Notes under the pieces: model-generated
What the model saw: only the letters and a program-made list of their open reading frames with translations
What the model was told of the DNA's origin: nothing
Database searches by the model: none
Translations under genes and position numbers: made by a program
Source: Euglena gracilis
Taxonomy: Eukaryota; Euglenida; Euglenophyceae; Euglenales
Direction of reading: 5' to 3'
DNA length: 64,000 nt
Assembly (NCBI GenBank): GCA_039621445.1
Contig: CP154956.1
Location: 58,287,155 to 58,351,154 of the forward strand
In this document: positions 39,766 through 50,843 of the stretch, piece by piece
Layout: each line of letters begins with the position of its first letter
Position numbering within the stretch: the first letter of the stretch is position 1

Positions 39766-40247
39766 ATCGTCTGAAAATGCATTTTGCCAAATTGATCGAC
39801 GATCGCGAGCGGATCTCTGGCTGTGAAAGTTGTTCAGGTACAAACTCACCCTCGATCGAAAGCTCTTTTCATCAGACGACTAGTGGTGACGGCCAAATTC
39901 AGCCACGCCGCTTGGTACTCTTATTTCCTGTCACTGGGAAATCTTAATTTCACAATTCTTGTACCTCCCTGGACCCCGGATGTCCTCGATTCGAAGACAA
40001 AAATCGTTTCTGTATGGTTTAAAAATGCTTAACAAGCAGCACCCAAAACCACCACAAATTTCGACTAAGATTCTGGCCGATCCGACGATTGTGAGCGTAT
40101 CTCGGGCTGCGTGCAACGTTAGAGTACCAAGTTACCCCTCGATCGAAAGCCCTTTTCAACAGACGGCCAGCGGCGGTCATCAGATTTTTTCCACGCTTCA
40201 CAGTGCTCACAGTTTGCCGTGCGTTCAGGTATGGGGGGAGGGGTAAA

Positions 40248-40670
40248 CCCCCCCCCAAATAATACCCCCCCCCAAATAATACCCCCCCCAAATAATACCC
40301 CCCCCCCCCTTGGGGTCCGACTTCGGCCGCCGAAATAATACCCCCCCCCCCGGTTTCGGGCCGAAGGCCCGGATTTTTGACCTGAAAATGTAGGTAAAAA
40401 TCACAATTTCTGACAACAAATTTTGGAAAAAATGGATTTTTCTGGCTCATCTGACCTCCAAAAATGGTAAATTTCACAAGAAAGTGCAAAAAATGACCCC
40501 GAAGGGCGGTTTTGGGTGCTATTTTGGGTTTTACGGGACTTCGAAAAATTTCGAAAATTTTGGAAAAATAATACCCCCCCCCAAATAATACCCCCCCCCT
40601 CGGGCCGGGACTTCGGGCGAAAAAATAATACCCCGGGGGGGGGTATTATTTGGGGGGGGGTTTAACACGT
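40248..40670. repeat. 'CCCCAAATAATA' modules, group 2
   Basis: Runs of aaataataccccccc at 40252-40345 and 40567-40640, closing with an inverted copy (ggtattatttgggg) at 40642-40662. The block lies inside the 31-bp minisatellite, whose units continue on both sides. Confidence 0.85.
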
Positions 40671-40709
40671 TTTCCATTGGGGCATCTGTGGCAATGACAC
40701 GTTTTCCAT

Positions 40710-41480
40710 TAAGTCTGCGTCTTAGGCGCAGGGACTCAGGACGGGGTCTGCGTCTAAGACACAGGACTTCGGGCAGGACGGAGTCTGCGTCTTAAGACGC
40801 AGACTCCGTCCTGAGTAGTGCGTCATGAGGAAAATGTGATTTAATGAACTGAATCAAAAGGAGAATGGGTGTGAAAACGAAGCTAACAGTTCCTTCAAAA
40901 CCTCTTTGTGCCATTGTCAATGGGGAATCACCATCCAAAACGCAAAGGGAATGCCATGACAAAGAGCCGCAACGTCGCAAGGTTATTGTGACGTGCAAAA
41001 TGACAATTGTGCCGTGGGCATTCTGAGCACATTTTCCAGAAACGTTGCAGCCGATGGAGGGGTAAAATGAACAGCAACACGTATTGCTACACTGGAAAGC
41101 CTCTCACAGCTCACTTCTCCCCCTGACAACGGCGCCAACCCCAGCTGTTATACCGGGGGGTGCCTCGTGGCCGCCACGGACTCCTTCCGTGCAATGAAAT
41201 TGCGGGGCCTTGTGCAAGCAGCGTTAAAAAAAGCACAAAATATGGAATCTGTTTGCTTGCACTGGGGACAATGCCGTGTTCGGGACGCGTAGTCTTGTAC
41301 GCCGATGTGTTGACTGCTGTTCTTAAGGTTGTGGGGCTCCATTCCCGAACAGCAACACCACTGGCTCGACAAATTTCCTCCCTCTGTTGTAGGGCTGATT
41401 CTCGTTCCTGTCCAAAACACAATCCACTGACAGCGTCCACTTTGCAAAGGCAGTGAACCACTCATCCAAATTCAGGGCCC
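40710..41480. other. Low-repeat segment, possible coding fragments
   Basis: After a palindrome 'gtctgcgtcttaagacgcag' (40785-40804) come about 650 bp without visible repeats. Minus-strand frames at 41108-41500 include EWFTAFAKWTLSVDCVLD and, in another frame, RHCPQCKQTDSIFC. These resemble pieces of a decayed transposon protein, but no single frame is long and no family is recognised. Confidence 0.25.
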
Positions 41481-41509
41481 CGGGCAGAATATTGGCCATG
41501 CTACTTCTG

Positions 41510-41700
41510 GAGGTCGGGCCGACCTAGGTCGGCCCGACCATGGTGTTATCGACCTCCACTGTGCCGCATTACCCCCCCTTTTTTTTGAAATTTAAGCCCC
41601 CCCCCCCCGACCAGGTCGGCCCCACCTCCACTGTGCCGCATTACCCCCCCCTTTTTTGAAATTTAAGCCCCCCCCCCGACCAAATTCCTCTCAATTTGGT
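41510..41700 (+). repeat. Two tandem ~70-bp units
   Basis: Each unit has ggtcggcc, 'cacctccactgtgccgc', 'attacccccc' and 'tttgaaatttaagccccc'. Preceded by a perfect palindrome 'ggtcgggccgacctaggtcg' at 41513-41532. Confidence 0.8.
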
Positions 41701-41924
41701 TTGTAAACTGCCAAAATGTCAGGGTTAGGGATGGAAAAGGGATATGGTTAGGGGTTAGGGATAGGGTTAGGGTTCGGGATAGATTGGTTACCAGGTTTTG
41801 AATAGTGCTGAGCTCTTAATAAGCGTGCACCCACCCCTTCATTGACCCGTCCATACATACCGGTCCACTCCATGGAGCTCTTTTGCCTGAAATCCATGGG
41901 ATTTGTGCCAGAAAGCGGGTGGTG

Positions 41925-44890
41925 GTGGGTCAAAAAACGCTCATTTTCGGCTCAAAAACAGTTTTTCCGGCTCCGGGAGGCCCAAAAGCATCGTTTCGGG
42001 CAAAAAATTTTTTTTCGATTTTTTTCGACTTTTTTGACCCGGGTTTGACCCAAAGTCAATGGGTCGGCGGCCCAAAACGGGGCGCTGGCAGGTCGAAAAA
42101 CGCTCGTTTTCGGCAGAAAAACAGTTTTTCTGGGTCCGGGAGGCCAAAAAACATCGTTTCGGGCAAAAAAAAATTCGATTTTTTTCGACTTTTTTGACCC
42201 GGGTTTGACCCAAAGTCAATGGGGCGGCGGTCGAAAACGGGGCGCTGGCGGGTCGAAAAACGCTCGTTTTCGGCTCAAAAACAGTTTTTCTGGGTCCGGG
42301 AGGCCAAAAAACATCGTTTCGGGCAAAAAAAAAATTTCGATTTTTTTCGACTTTTTTGACCCGGGTTTGACCCAAAGTCAATGGGGCGGCGGTCGAAAAC
42401 GGGGCGCTGGCGGGTCGAAAAACGCTCGTTTTCGGCTCAAAAACAGTTTTTCTGGGTCCGGGAGGCCAAAAAACATCGTTCTGGGCAAAAAATTTTTTTT
42501 CGACTTTTTTCGACTTTTTTGACCCGGGTTTGACCCAAAGTCAATGGGTCGGCGGCCCAAAACGGGGCGCCGGCGGGTCGAAAAACGCTCGTTTTCGGCT
42601 CAAAAACAGTTTTTCCGGGTCCGGGAGGCCAAAAAACATCGTTTTGGGCAAACAAAAAAATTTTCGATTTTTTTCGACTTTTTGGACCCGGGTTTGACCC
42701 AAAGTCAACGGGTTGGCGGCCCAAAACGGGGCGCTGGCAGGTCGAAAAACGCTCATTTTCGGCTCAAAAACAGTTTTTCCGGGTCCGGGAGGCCAAAAAA
42801 CATCGTTTGGGGCAAAAAAAAATTTTTCGATTTTTTTTCGACTTTTTTGACCCGGGTTTGACCCAAAGTCAATGGGTCGGCGGCCCAAAACGGGGCGCTG
42901 GCGGGTCGAAAAACGCTCGTTTTCGGCTCAAAAACAGTTTTTCCGGGTCCGGGAGGCCAAAAAACATCGTTTCGGGCAAAAAAAAATTTTTCGATTTTTT
43001 TCGACTTTTTTGACCCGGTTTTGACCCAAAGTCAATGGGTCGGCGGCCCAAAACGGGGCGCTGGCGGGTCGAAAAACGCTCGTTTTCGGCTCAAAAACAG
43101 TTTTTCCGGGTCCGGGAGGCCAAAAAACATCGTTTCGGGCAAAAAAAATTTTTTCGATTTTTTTCGACTTTTTCGACCCGGTTTTGACCCGAAGTCAATG
43201 GGGCGGTGGCCCAAAACGGGGCGCTGGCGGGTCGAAAAACGCTCGTTTTCGGCTCAAAAAAAGTTTTTTTTTTTTTTTTTTCCGGGAGGCCAAAAAACAT
43301 CGTTTGGGGCAAAAAAAATTTTTTTTTCGATTTTTTTTTCGACTTTTTTTTTTCGCCCCGGTTTTGACCCAAAATTAATGGGTCGGCGGCCCAAAACGGG
43401 GCGCTGGCGGGTCGAAAAACGCTCGTTTTCGGCTCAAAAACAGTTTTTTCCGGGTCCGGGAGGCCAAAAAAACATCGTTTTGGGCAAAAAAAAATTTTTC
43501 GATTTTTTTCGACTTTTTTGACCCGGTTTTGACCCAAAGTCAATGGGTCGGCGGCCCAAAACGGGGGGCGCGGGCGGTTCGAAAAACGCTCGTTTTCGGC
43601 TCAAAAAACAGTTTTTTTTTTTTTTTTCCGGGTCCGTGGAGTAGGCCAACAAACAATCGTTTTGGGCAAAAAAAAAATTTTTTTTTTTTTTTCGACTTTT
43701 TTCGACCCGGTTTTGACCCAAAGTCCAACGGGTTGGCGGCCCAAAAACGGGGCGCTGGCGGGTCGAAAAAAAAAACTCTCGTTTTCGGCTCAAAAACATT
43801 TTTTTTTTTTTTTTTTTTTTTTTTCCGGAAGGCCAAAAAACATCGTTTCGGGCAAAAAAAAATTTTTCGATTTTTTTCGACTTTTTTGACCCGGGTTTGA
43901 CCCAAAGTCAACGGGTCGGCGGCCCAAAACGGGGCGCTGGCGGGTCGAAAAACGCTCGTTTTCGGCTCAAAAATATTTTTTCTGGGTCCGGGAGGCCAAA
44001 AAACATCGTTTCGGGCAAAAAAAAATTTTCGATTTTTTTCGACTCTTTTGACCCGGTTTTGACCCAAAGTCCATGGGTCGGCGGCCCAAAACGGGGCGCT
44101 GGCAGGTCGAAAAACGCTCGTTTTCGGCTCAAAAACAGTTTTTCCGGGTCCGGGAGGCCCAAAAACATCGTTTGGGGCAAAAAAATTTTTATCGATTTTT
44201 TTCGACTTTTTCGACCCGGTTTTGACCCGAAGTCAATGGGGCGGTGGCCCAAAACGGGGCGCTGGCGGGTCGAAAAACGCTCGTTTTCGGCTCAAAAACA
44301 GTTTTTTTTTTCGGAGGCCAAAAAACATCGTTTTGGGCAAAAAAAAATTTTTCGATTTTTTTCGACTTTTTCGACTTTTTCGACCCGGTTTTGACCCAAA
44401 GTCAATGGGTCGGCGGCCAAAACGGGGCGCTGGCGGGTCGAAAAACGCTCGTTTTCGGCTCAAAAACAGTTTTTCCGGGTCCGGGAGGCCAAAAAACATC
44501 GTTTGGGGCAAAAAAAAATTTTTTTCGATTTTTTCCGACTTTTTCGACCCGGTTTTGACCCAAAGTCAATGGGTCGGCGGCCCAAAACGGGGCGCTGGCG
44601 GGTCGAAAAACGCTCGTTTTCGGCTCAAAAACAGTTTTTCACGGTCCGGGAGGCCAAAAAACATCGTTTCGGGCAAAAAAATTTTTTCGATTTTTTTCGA
44701 CTTTTTCGACTTTTTCGACTTTTTCGACCCGGTTTTGACCCAAAGTCAATGGGTCGGCGGCCCAAAACGGGGCGCTGGCGGGTCGAAAAACGCTCGTTTT
44801 CGGCTCAAAAACAGTTTTTCACGGTCCGGGAGGCCAAAAAACATCGTTTCGGGCAAAAAATTTTTTTCGATTTTTTTCGACTTTTTTGGC
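41925..44890 (+). repeat. ~162-bp satellite, about 18 copies
   Basis: Tandem units, marked by 'gacccaaagtcaatgggt' near 42046, 42207, 42369, 42531, 42695 and onward to 44736. Each contains 'caaaacggggcgctgg', 'gaaaaacgctcgttttcgg' and 'aggccaaaaaacatcgttt'. The period is 160-165 bp in most units and up to 186 bp where T-runs are longer. Because 162 is divisible by 3, repeat-wide frames appear, but homopolymer changes break them. Not coding. Confidence 0.95.
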
Positions 44891-46000
44891 CGAAAACGGC
44901 CAAGTCGAACAGAGGGAAAAGTGTACAAAATGGCCTGAAATGGCCCAAATTGGCCAAAAAAACGCCCGTATCTCGGGCTGGGCGGGGAGTTGCGGGGAAA
45001 CCAAAATCCCAGTACATAGAGCGTTCCAAGGTTCAATTTAGGTTCAATTTAGACATTTGCAGACTTTTCGACAAATTTTGAAAACATCGATTTTTTGGCC
45101 CCCCACCCCCCGAAAACGGCTAAGTCGAACAGAGGGAAAAGTGTACAAAACGGCCAGCTGCGCCGAAAACGGCCGTATCTCGGGCTAGGCAAGGAGTTGG
45201 GGGGAAATCAAAATACCGGTGGATGGGGCGTTCCAAGGGCTTCAAATTAGGTCTCCGGACATTTCCTTTGATTTGGCTTCATTTTGGAGATATTTTGAAA
45301 ATTGACATTTTTTGGCAGTCCAAGGGGGGGGGGGCTCATCCAGGGGGGGCGGGTAAATCCTACCGAGTTTGGACCCCTTCGCGCGTGAATAACTCGGGCC
45401 TGGCGGGGAGTTGGGGGTCAAACCCAGGTGATTCGGAAACTAGGAATCCAGTCGCTCGCGACTGAAAAAAAAAATTCCGGGAACGGGGCCGGGATCATGG
45501 TGATAATCCGTCGGTTCCCGAGGTGGCCCCGACCCGGGGGGGCGCCCGGGGGGGGGGGGGACGGGGGGGGTGGGATGGGGGGGGCCGGAGGGGGGGTTTC
45601 CTCTTACCCATAAAAGGATAAGAGCTCAGCGACCCCCCCCCCTATGTCCAACGACCCCCTATGTCCAATGACCACCCCCCCCCGGTCAGAGGACACCTTT
45701 TCGGAGGTTTGACCAAATTTTTGGTCCCAGCGTGAAGCGCCAGGACGAAAAATTTTGCCCAAAAATTGGCCAAAAGTTTGGCCAAAGTGCCATTTTTTGA
45801 CACTTTTTGGACAAAAATTTGTCAAAATTGCCCAAAATTTTCGGCGCGAAGTGCTGGAAGGGAAAATTTGGGCATTTTTAGGTGGGTAGGGACCCGGGTG
45901 CCCACCAACTTTCTTTTGACCCCATGTCCAACAACCACCCCCCCCCCCCGGTCAGAGGACAGAGGTTACCGGTCATTGGACATGGGGGGGGGGGTAGTTA
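44890..46000. repeat. Mixed dispersed repeats
   Basis: Two direct copies of 'aagtcgaacagagggaaaa' (44901-44919 and 45122-45140), each followed by 'gtatctcgggct' and 'aggagttggggg'-type sequence, then G-run blocks (45308-45600) and 'atgtccaacgacccc' modules (45645-46000). Hairpin cores near 45730 and 45845. No gene. Confidence 0.65.
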
Positions 46001-46008
46001 GGTTGGGT

Positions 46009-46230
46009 TTGGATTAGGGTTAGGTTAGGTTAGGTTAGGGTTAGGTTTAGGGATAGGGTTAGAGTTGGGGATACGGTTGAGGAAAGGGTCAGGGTTGGGG
46101 TTAGGGTTGGGGATAGGGTTAGGGTTCGGGATGGGGATAGGGTCATTGATAGGGTTACGGTTTGCATTAGGGTCAGGGTTAGGGATAGGGTTCGGGATAC
46201 GGTTAGGGATGGGGTTAGATAGTAATGTAA
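46009..46230 (+). repeat. Degenerate TTAGGG-type array
   Basis: About 35 hexamer-like units such as ggttaggg, gggatagg and ggttcggg. More degenerate than 39307-39403. Confidence 0.8.
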
Positions 46231-46424
46231 ACGGGGGTTTTGACCTCACCGACTAGTCGATAGACGAGTCAACCGACTTTAAGACCCACCCCCCCCCGCA
46301 GCGGCAAAAGGACGCGCAGCGGCCGAAGGCCGCTGCCATTCAGAACCTAAAAACTTGATGATGTTATTTAAAGGCGTAGGGTTAGGGTAAAGTTTCCATT
46401 CCTAACTGTCCCATCCCATCCCCT

Positions 46425-46600
46425 CAACGTTGTTAAATTGGTGTCTACAGGGGACCCAGCGAACCCAAAGAGGCGCCCAACTAGGGTTAAAAACATTGGG
46501 GGACCCGAGCGAGGCGCCGAAGGCGCCGAGCGAGGGTCCACCAATGTGTATTAACCCTAGTTGGGCGCCCCTTTGGGTTCGCTGGTCCCCTGTATGAACC
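46425..46600. mobile_element. Perfect foldback TIR element
   Basis: Arms 'ggggacccagcgaaccca', 'aagaggcgcccaactagg' and their complements at 46545-46592 surround 'gagcgaggcgccgaaggcgc' at 46508-46527. The whole ~150 bp can fold into one hairpin. Confidence 0.8.
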
Positions 46601-46639
46601 ACCGACCCTTCAAATGGTCGATCGACCCTTCAACCAGTC

Positions 46640-46960
46640 AATCAACTACCCAGAAACCCCCCCCCAGTCTATCTTAAACAGGGTTTTGGACCCCACCGAC
46701 CTGTCGATCAACCAGTTGGGTAGTCGACCGACAAGTTGGTCGACTACGTCATTAGGCTAGGTCATTGAGCCGGGTTAGAGTCAGGGTTACAGTTTGGGTT
46801 AGGGTTAGGGATGGGGTTAGAGTTGGTGATATGGTTCGGGTTAGGCCCCGAGCGAGAAATTGGTGATGGACTTTTTGGTGCTCGTTAGCGACCATTGGTG
46901 ATAAGGCTGGTCGCTAGCGACCAGTCGCTAGCGAACACCAATTTCAAGTTCACCCCCCCC
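46640..46960. repeat. 'gtcgctagcgacca' palindromes and telomere-like tract
   Basis: Contains 'gtcgaccgacaagttggtcgac' like palindromes (46722-46744), a TTAGGG-like tract (46785-46840) and 'agtcgctagcgaccag' at 46905-46930. The last family recurs at 50635-50705 and 52815-52920. Confidence 0.7.
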
Positions 46961-47161
46961 TCCAAAAAAGTGTTTACCCCCCCCCTAAACAGTCGATTTC
47001 CATTCAGGCACATCAGTCAATTTCCATTCCATTAAAACGTGTTCAGCCCGCCAAATGCCTGCCCTGAAATTCGTTGTCATGAACACTTTTCCATGAGGGC
47101 ATTTGTGGCAATGACACGTTTTCCATTAAGGCATCTGTGGCAATGACACGTTTTCCATTAA

Positions 47162-48712
47162 GTCGGTGACCCCCCCCCCCGCCGGACTCAGGACAAAGTC
47201 GGTGACCCCCTACGATGGACTCAGGGGTGACAAAGCCGGTGGAGGGGTCCACCGGCTTTGTCTTGAGTCCGGTGGACCCCCCCCAAATTTTAAACCAGCC
47301 GAAATGAATATGGTTGCAACCACAATTGGGACACTGAGACAGCATTTGGATGGTTGTCAAGAGAGCAAGAAGCCGTCACAGCACAGGGAGGATGGGAGCT
47401 GCCACCGAAAAAACCTGGTGCAGGCAAACGTCATGCCAATGGATTGTTCCAGGACAAAAAAACGGAGGCAGACAGTTGGTGTAATCCTCAGTGCTTGCAC
47501 TTCGCGTTCAGAACACGAGCGGGCATGGGAGGCATCTCCCTGCCATCACACCGAGGACAACACCAACTGTTGCGGGGAGGGGGCATGGTGCGTCCAGCAC
47601 AGTCAAGGTTGCCAAATTCGTGGCACAAATCGCAATCCATTGGGCGAAGCAAGCCTCGCTTGCCCAAAGGCAGAAAAAAAACCCAAAAAACCGAGTAACA
47701 CAAGGCTTTCCTTGCATGCGCTCCTCGGTGGTTTCTGTCTTCAGGACCGGGAAGGGGTACAAGGTTATCCATGACGACCGAGGTGGCAGCTCCCTCCGGT
47801 GCCGGCGGCACAGCAAAGACCGCCTCCCGTGTCGAAGCTTCCGTGTCGAACATGGCATGCACCGAGAGGACAGATTGTGAGAAAATGCCCCCAAAAAGGA
47901 CTGTGTCCGCAGATTCCTCCTTTGGAGTGGATTCCGTGAAGTCCTTTAATTTCGCCAAAAATGCAGTTGGGGTTGGCGTGGGTCCCAAGCCAGCCTCAGC
48001 AACGACAACAGCCCTTGCCGGCATCATCTTGGCTGTGGAAACAGGGCACACACAACCAAAACATAATTTTTCCTCATTAACGAGGGGGGGTCACCAGTGC
48101 TTTGTCCTGAGGCGGCGTGGGGGGTCACGACTTAAAGTCAAAGACCACCCCCTCCACCACCTGCCTTTGTCCGAGGTCATCACCGGACTGTCCGAAAAAA
48201 GCCGGTGACCCCCTCCCCCGACTCACTTTGCGGGGCGCACAGTCGCGAACACCAAACCACCCAATGTGCCAAATGCAGACCCACCCTGGGAGAGTGGGGT
48301 CAAAGGTTTTCCGCGCTACAGAGGGTAGTTGGCCCGAAGCACAGAAAAAGCCGCGCTGTGTCGAAGCTTCCGTCGAATCCTGCGGATTTTAAGGAGAAAA
48401 ATGCCACCCAAAAAGGGGGGGTCCGGGGAGTGAGAAGAAGATTCATAATTGATGCAGTTGGGGTTGGCGTGGTCCAAGCCAGCCTCAGCACGACCACACG
48501 GCCTGTGCCGGCATCATCTTGGCTGTGGGAAAATCTCCACAACCACCATAATTTTGCTTCCCGCACCGGCTTTGTCCTGGTCCCCCCACCCGACTTAAAT
48601 GCAATACCCCCCTCCCCCCTTTGTCCTGAGTTCCGGGGAGGGGTCACCGGCTTTGTCCGAAGGACAAAGCCGTGACCCCCTCCCCCACTCCCCGGTGGAG
48701 GGGGGGTCTTTC
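47162..48712. mobile_element. Element bounded by 'caccggctttgtcc' repeats, with PHD-like ORF
   Basis: The left boundary carries 'gtcggtgacccccc', 'gtccaccggctttgtctt'; the right boundary 'gtcaccggctttgtcc' and 'gaaggacaaagccgtgac'. Both ends abut the same 31-bp minisatellite (ttccatta at 47155, aaggcatctg at 48720). The interior is mostly unique and carries a minus-strand ORF plus a partial duplicate (47815-48060 resembles 48335-48550). Confidence 0.6.
47488..48051 (-). CDS. ORF with PHD-like zinc finger, 187 residues
   Basis: The minus-strand frame starts MCPVSTAKMMPARAVVVA and ends in a Cys-rich segment: MDCDLCHEFGNLDCAG, then RTMPPPRNSWCCPRCDG. The order C-x2-C, C, W-x-C-x2-C is that of a PHD/treble-clef finger, as found in chromatin readers and several transposon proteins. 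A full finger would also need an H-x2-C pair that I do not see, so it may be truncated or spliced. The middle (KALCYSVFWVFFLPLGK) may hold an intron. Inferred to belong to the surrounding element. Confidence 0.4.
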   Translation of the reverse strand: MCPVSTAKMMPARAVVVAEAGLGPTPTPTAFLAKLKDFTESTPKEESADTVLFGGIFSQSVLSVHAMFDTEASTREAVFAVPPAPEGAATSVVMDNLVPLPGPEDRNHRGAHARKALCYSVFWVFFLPLGKRGLLRPMDCDLCHEFGNLDCAGRTMPPPRNSWCCPRCDGREMPPMPARVLNAKCKH

Positions 48713-48769
48713 TTGATATAAAGGCATCTGTGGCAATGACACGTTTTCCATTAGGGCATCTGTGGCAAC

Positions 48770-49060
48770 CCCGAGCAGAAAAGAAAAATCGCTGTCATGA
48801 AAAATCGGCAAGCGGTTGAGAGGCCGAGGTGGTCCTCAACGAGTGAGGCGAGGGGGGTCCCCTGAACACGTTTTCAGGCTGAAATCTGGGCTCAGCCACA
48901 ATTTGTGAATAGAAATCTGTTGCTGGTCAGATTCGGAATTTTTGGTGAAATTTTAGACATTTTGGATTTCCACTTTTTCGACATTTTTCGTCCTATGGGG
49001 TTCTGGAAGTACAGCTGGCTGAATTTAGGATGTCCCGTTTCATTTTCTGGATTTCAGAAT
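48770..49060. repeat. Dispersed repeat 'gaaatctgggctcagcc'
   Basis: 'cgttttcaggctgaaatctg' and 'aatctgttgctggtcagatt' with following ttttggtgaaatttt recur at 53440-53590, 58850-58925 and (partly) 52920-53060. No coding sequence seen. Confidence 0.75.
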
Positions 49061-49341
49061 AAGGATTCAGTACCATTTGGCCAGATACAGTTGTCATCGC
49101 TGGTCGTCTGATAAGTCTTGGAAATCGACCGACATGAACGGGGCCGTCTTGGAAATCGATGGACATAAAAATGTTTCAATGCCTTGGAAATTGACCAAAC
49201 CTTTTTTTTTGTGTGAACTTTTTCAAAAATCCTCTCAACTCGCATGTCCACCGCTAAACGCCAAAGAGTAGTAGCCTAGTGGGTCAATCTGTGTTCTTAT
49301 TTTGCATAGTGAAAGGAAAAACGAATGAAACCTACTGCATC

Positions 49342-49414
49342 GCTCACACAGCTCAGTGGCTGTGGCACAGCGTCAAATGACCCTGAGGTCGTGGGTTTGA
49401 TCCCCACTGTGTGC
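49342..49414 (+). other. tRNA-derived sequence (SINE-like or tRNA pseudogene)
   Basis: Seventy-three bases have a 7-bp acceptor (GCTCACA with TGTGTGC, one mismatch), a perfect T-arm GTGGG-TTTGATC-CCCAC, a box A-like GCTCAGTGGC and box B-like GGGTTTGATCC. The D-stem is reduced and the anticodon stem does not pair, so it is probably a tRNA pseudogene or the head of a SINE. Confidence 0.5.
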
Positions 49415-49436
49415 ATAATTCACTAATTTTCATACA

Positions 49437-49555
49437 AAAATGGACCGACACTAACAGATTCAGCAGGGGCGCCGGGCGCGAGTGAGCGAAGCGAGCCGCC
49501 TGGCGCCCCTGCTGAATCTGTTAGTGTCGGTCGATTTTTCTAAAACCTATTTTGT
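49437..49555. repeat. Hairpin 'cagattcagcaggggcgc', copy 2
   Basis: Near-perfect inverted repeat: 'cgacactaacagattcagc', 'aggggcgccgggcg' pairs with the complement at 49501-49536; the loop is gagtgagcgaagcgagc. Confidence 0.85.
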
Positions 49556-49639
49556 CTGGGCCCGACGCCTGTCTTGAAATTCATTCGACCGAACCGCCTG
49601 GACAGAAATATGGCCAAAAAAGTGGTTTTTGGCCCATTA

Positions 49640-49880
49640 ACGGGCGCCTGAATGGAAACCGTTAGACATAAACGGGCGCTTGAATGGAAATCGACTGACA
49701 TAAATGGGCGCCTGAATGGAAATCGACGGACATAAACGGGGGCCTGAATGGAAATCGACCGACATAAACGGGCGCCTGAATGGAAATCGACCGACATAAA
49801 CGGGCGCCTGAATGGAAATCGACCGACATAAACGGGTGCCTGAATGGAAATCGACTGACATAAACGGATTCCGATGTCAT
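49640..49880 (+). repeat. 32-bp minisatellite 'gcctgaatggaaatcgac'
   Basis: Seven tandem units of 'gcgcctgaatggaaatcgac' plus 'cgacataaacgg'. Other groups are at 53080-53162 and, inverted, 58735-58850 and 59550-59690. Confidence 0.9.
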
Positions 49881-49888
49881 GGAAATCG

Positions 49889-50175
49889 AGGGGGGGGGGC
49901 GGCAGCCCCCCCCCCCCCCGGAGGAGGCCGTAGGCCGACTAAGTTAGCACAAAGGGAGCTTGTTGGGGGGCGCGTTTTGGCTATCCTTGCCTTGCACACA
50001 TAAGATTAAATTCATTACGGAGCGCGACTCGGCCATCCTTGCCTTGCACACACAAGGGGATTTTGTTATTTTGGGCGGGGGGGGGTCCGGGGGGGCGGCA
50101 GCCCCCCCCCCCCCCCCCGAGGAGGCCCTAGGCCAACTAAGTCAGCACAAAGGGAGTTTGTTGGGGGGCGCCTGA
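49889..50175 (+). repeat. Two tandem ~180-bp units with G/C-run blocks
   Basis: Both units have a G-run, gcggcagccccc, 'gaggccgtaggccgact' or variant, and 'cacaaagggagcttgttgg'. Between them is 'cttgccttgcacacacaagg' joined to 'ggattttgttattttggg'. An inverted partial copy follows at 50285-50370. Confidence 0.8.
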
Positions 50176-50843
50176 ATTCATTGAGCCCCGAATAGAAATT
50201 TTGGAATGCATTTGGATAAAAATTTTTGGAGGGGGGGGCTTAAAATTTTTTTAGAGGGGGGGGTGGACTTAAAATTGGTGGTCGGCCCCCCCGGACCCCC
50301 CCGCCCAAAATAACAAAATCCCCTTGTGTGTGCAAGGCAAAGGGTGGCCGAGTCGCGCTCCGTAATGAATGCAGTCTGATGCGTGCAAGGTAAAGATATA
50401 AGTCGCTATGGCTATGGTTTCACAGAACAGGCGCAAAGAGAAGATATTACTCAATTTTTTTTTGCAAATTGACCCCCGAATGGAGGGTTTGGAAGGCATT
50501 GGGGTGGGTTTTGAGTCATTTTCCTGCAAATTTGAATGATTTTTTTTTCGAGGGGGGGGGGCTTAAAAACTTTTTTGAAGGGGGGGGGTGGACTTAAAAT
50601 TGGTGGTCGGGCCGACAAGTCGGCCCGACCACCAATGGTCGCTGGCGACTAGTCGCTAGACTAGTCGCTAGCGACCACCAAAAAGTCCATCACCAATTTC
50701 TCGCTCGGGGCCGTTTTTGTCGACCAACCTTTTTTCTCATTTTTCTGAATGCTTTTTTCTTCCATTTTGACAGAATAGAATAATAGCAATAGAAATTCCA
50801 ATACAGGCGTCGAGGCCAGAAAACAGGCTTTAACAGTTACCAC

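Noticed and set aside
41883-44938. Series of 100-240-residue frames with a 54-residue period
   Set aside because: The 162-bp satellite is divisible by three, which creates periodic frames. They are interrupted wherever homopolymer runs change length, so there is no selection for coding.
49640-49880. Possible CRISPR-like array (regular ~32-bp units)
   Set aside because: Units are contiguous with no unique spacers, so it is a minisatellite.
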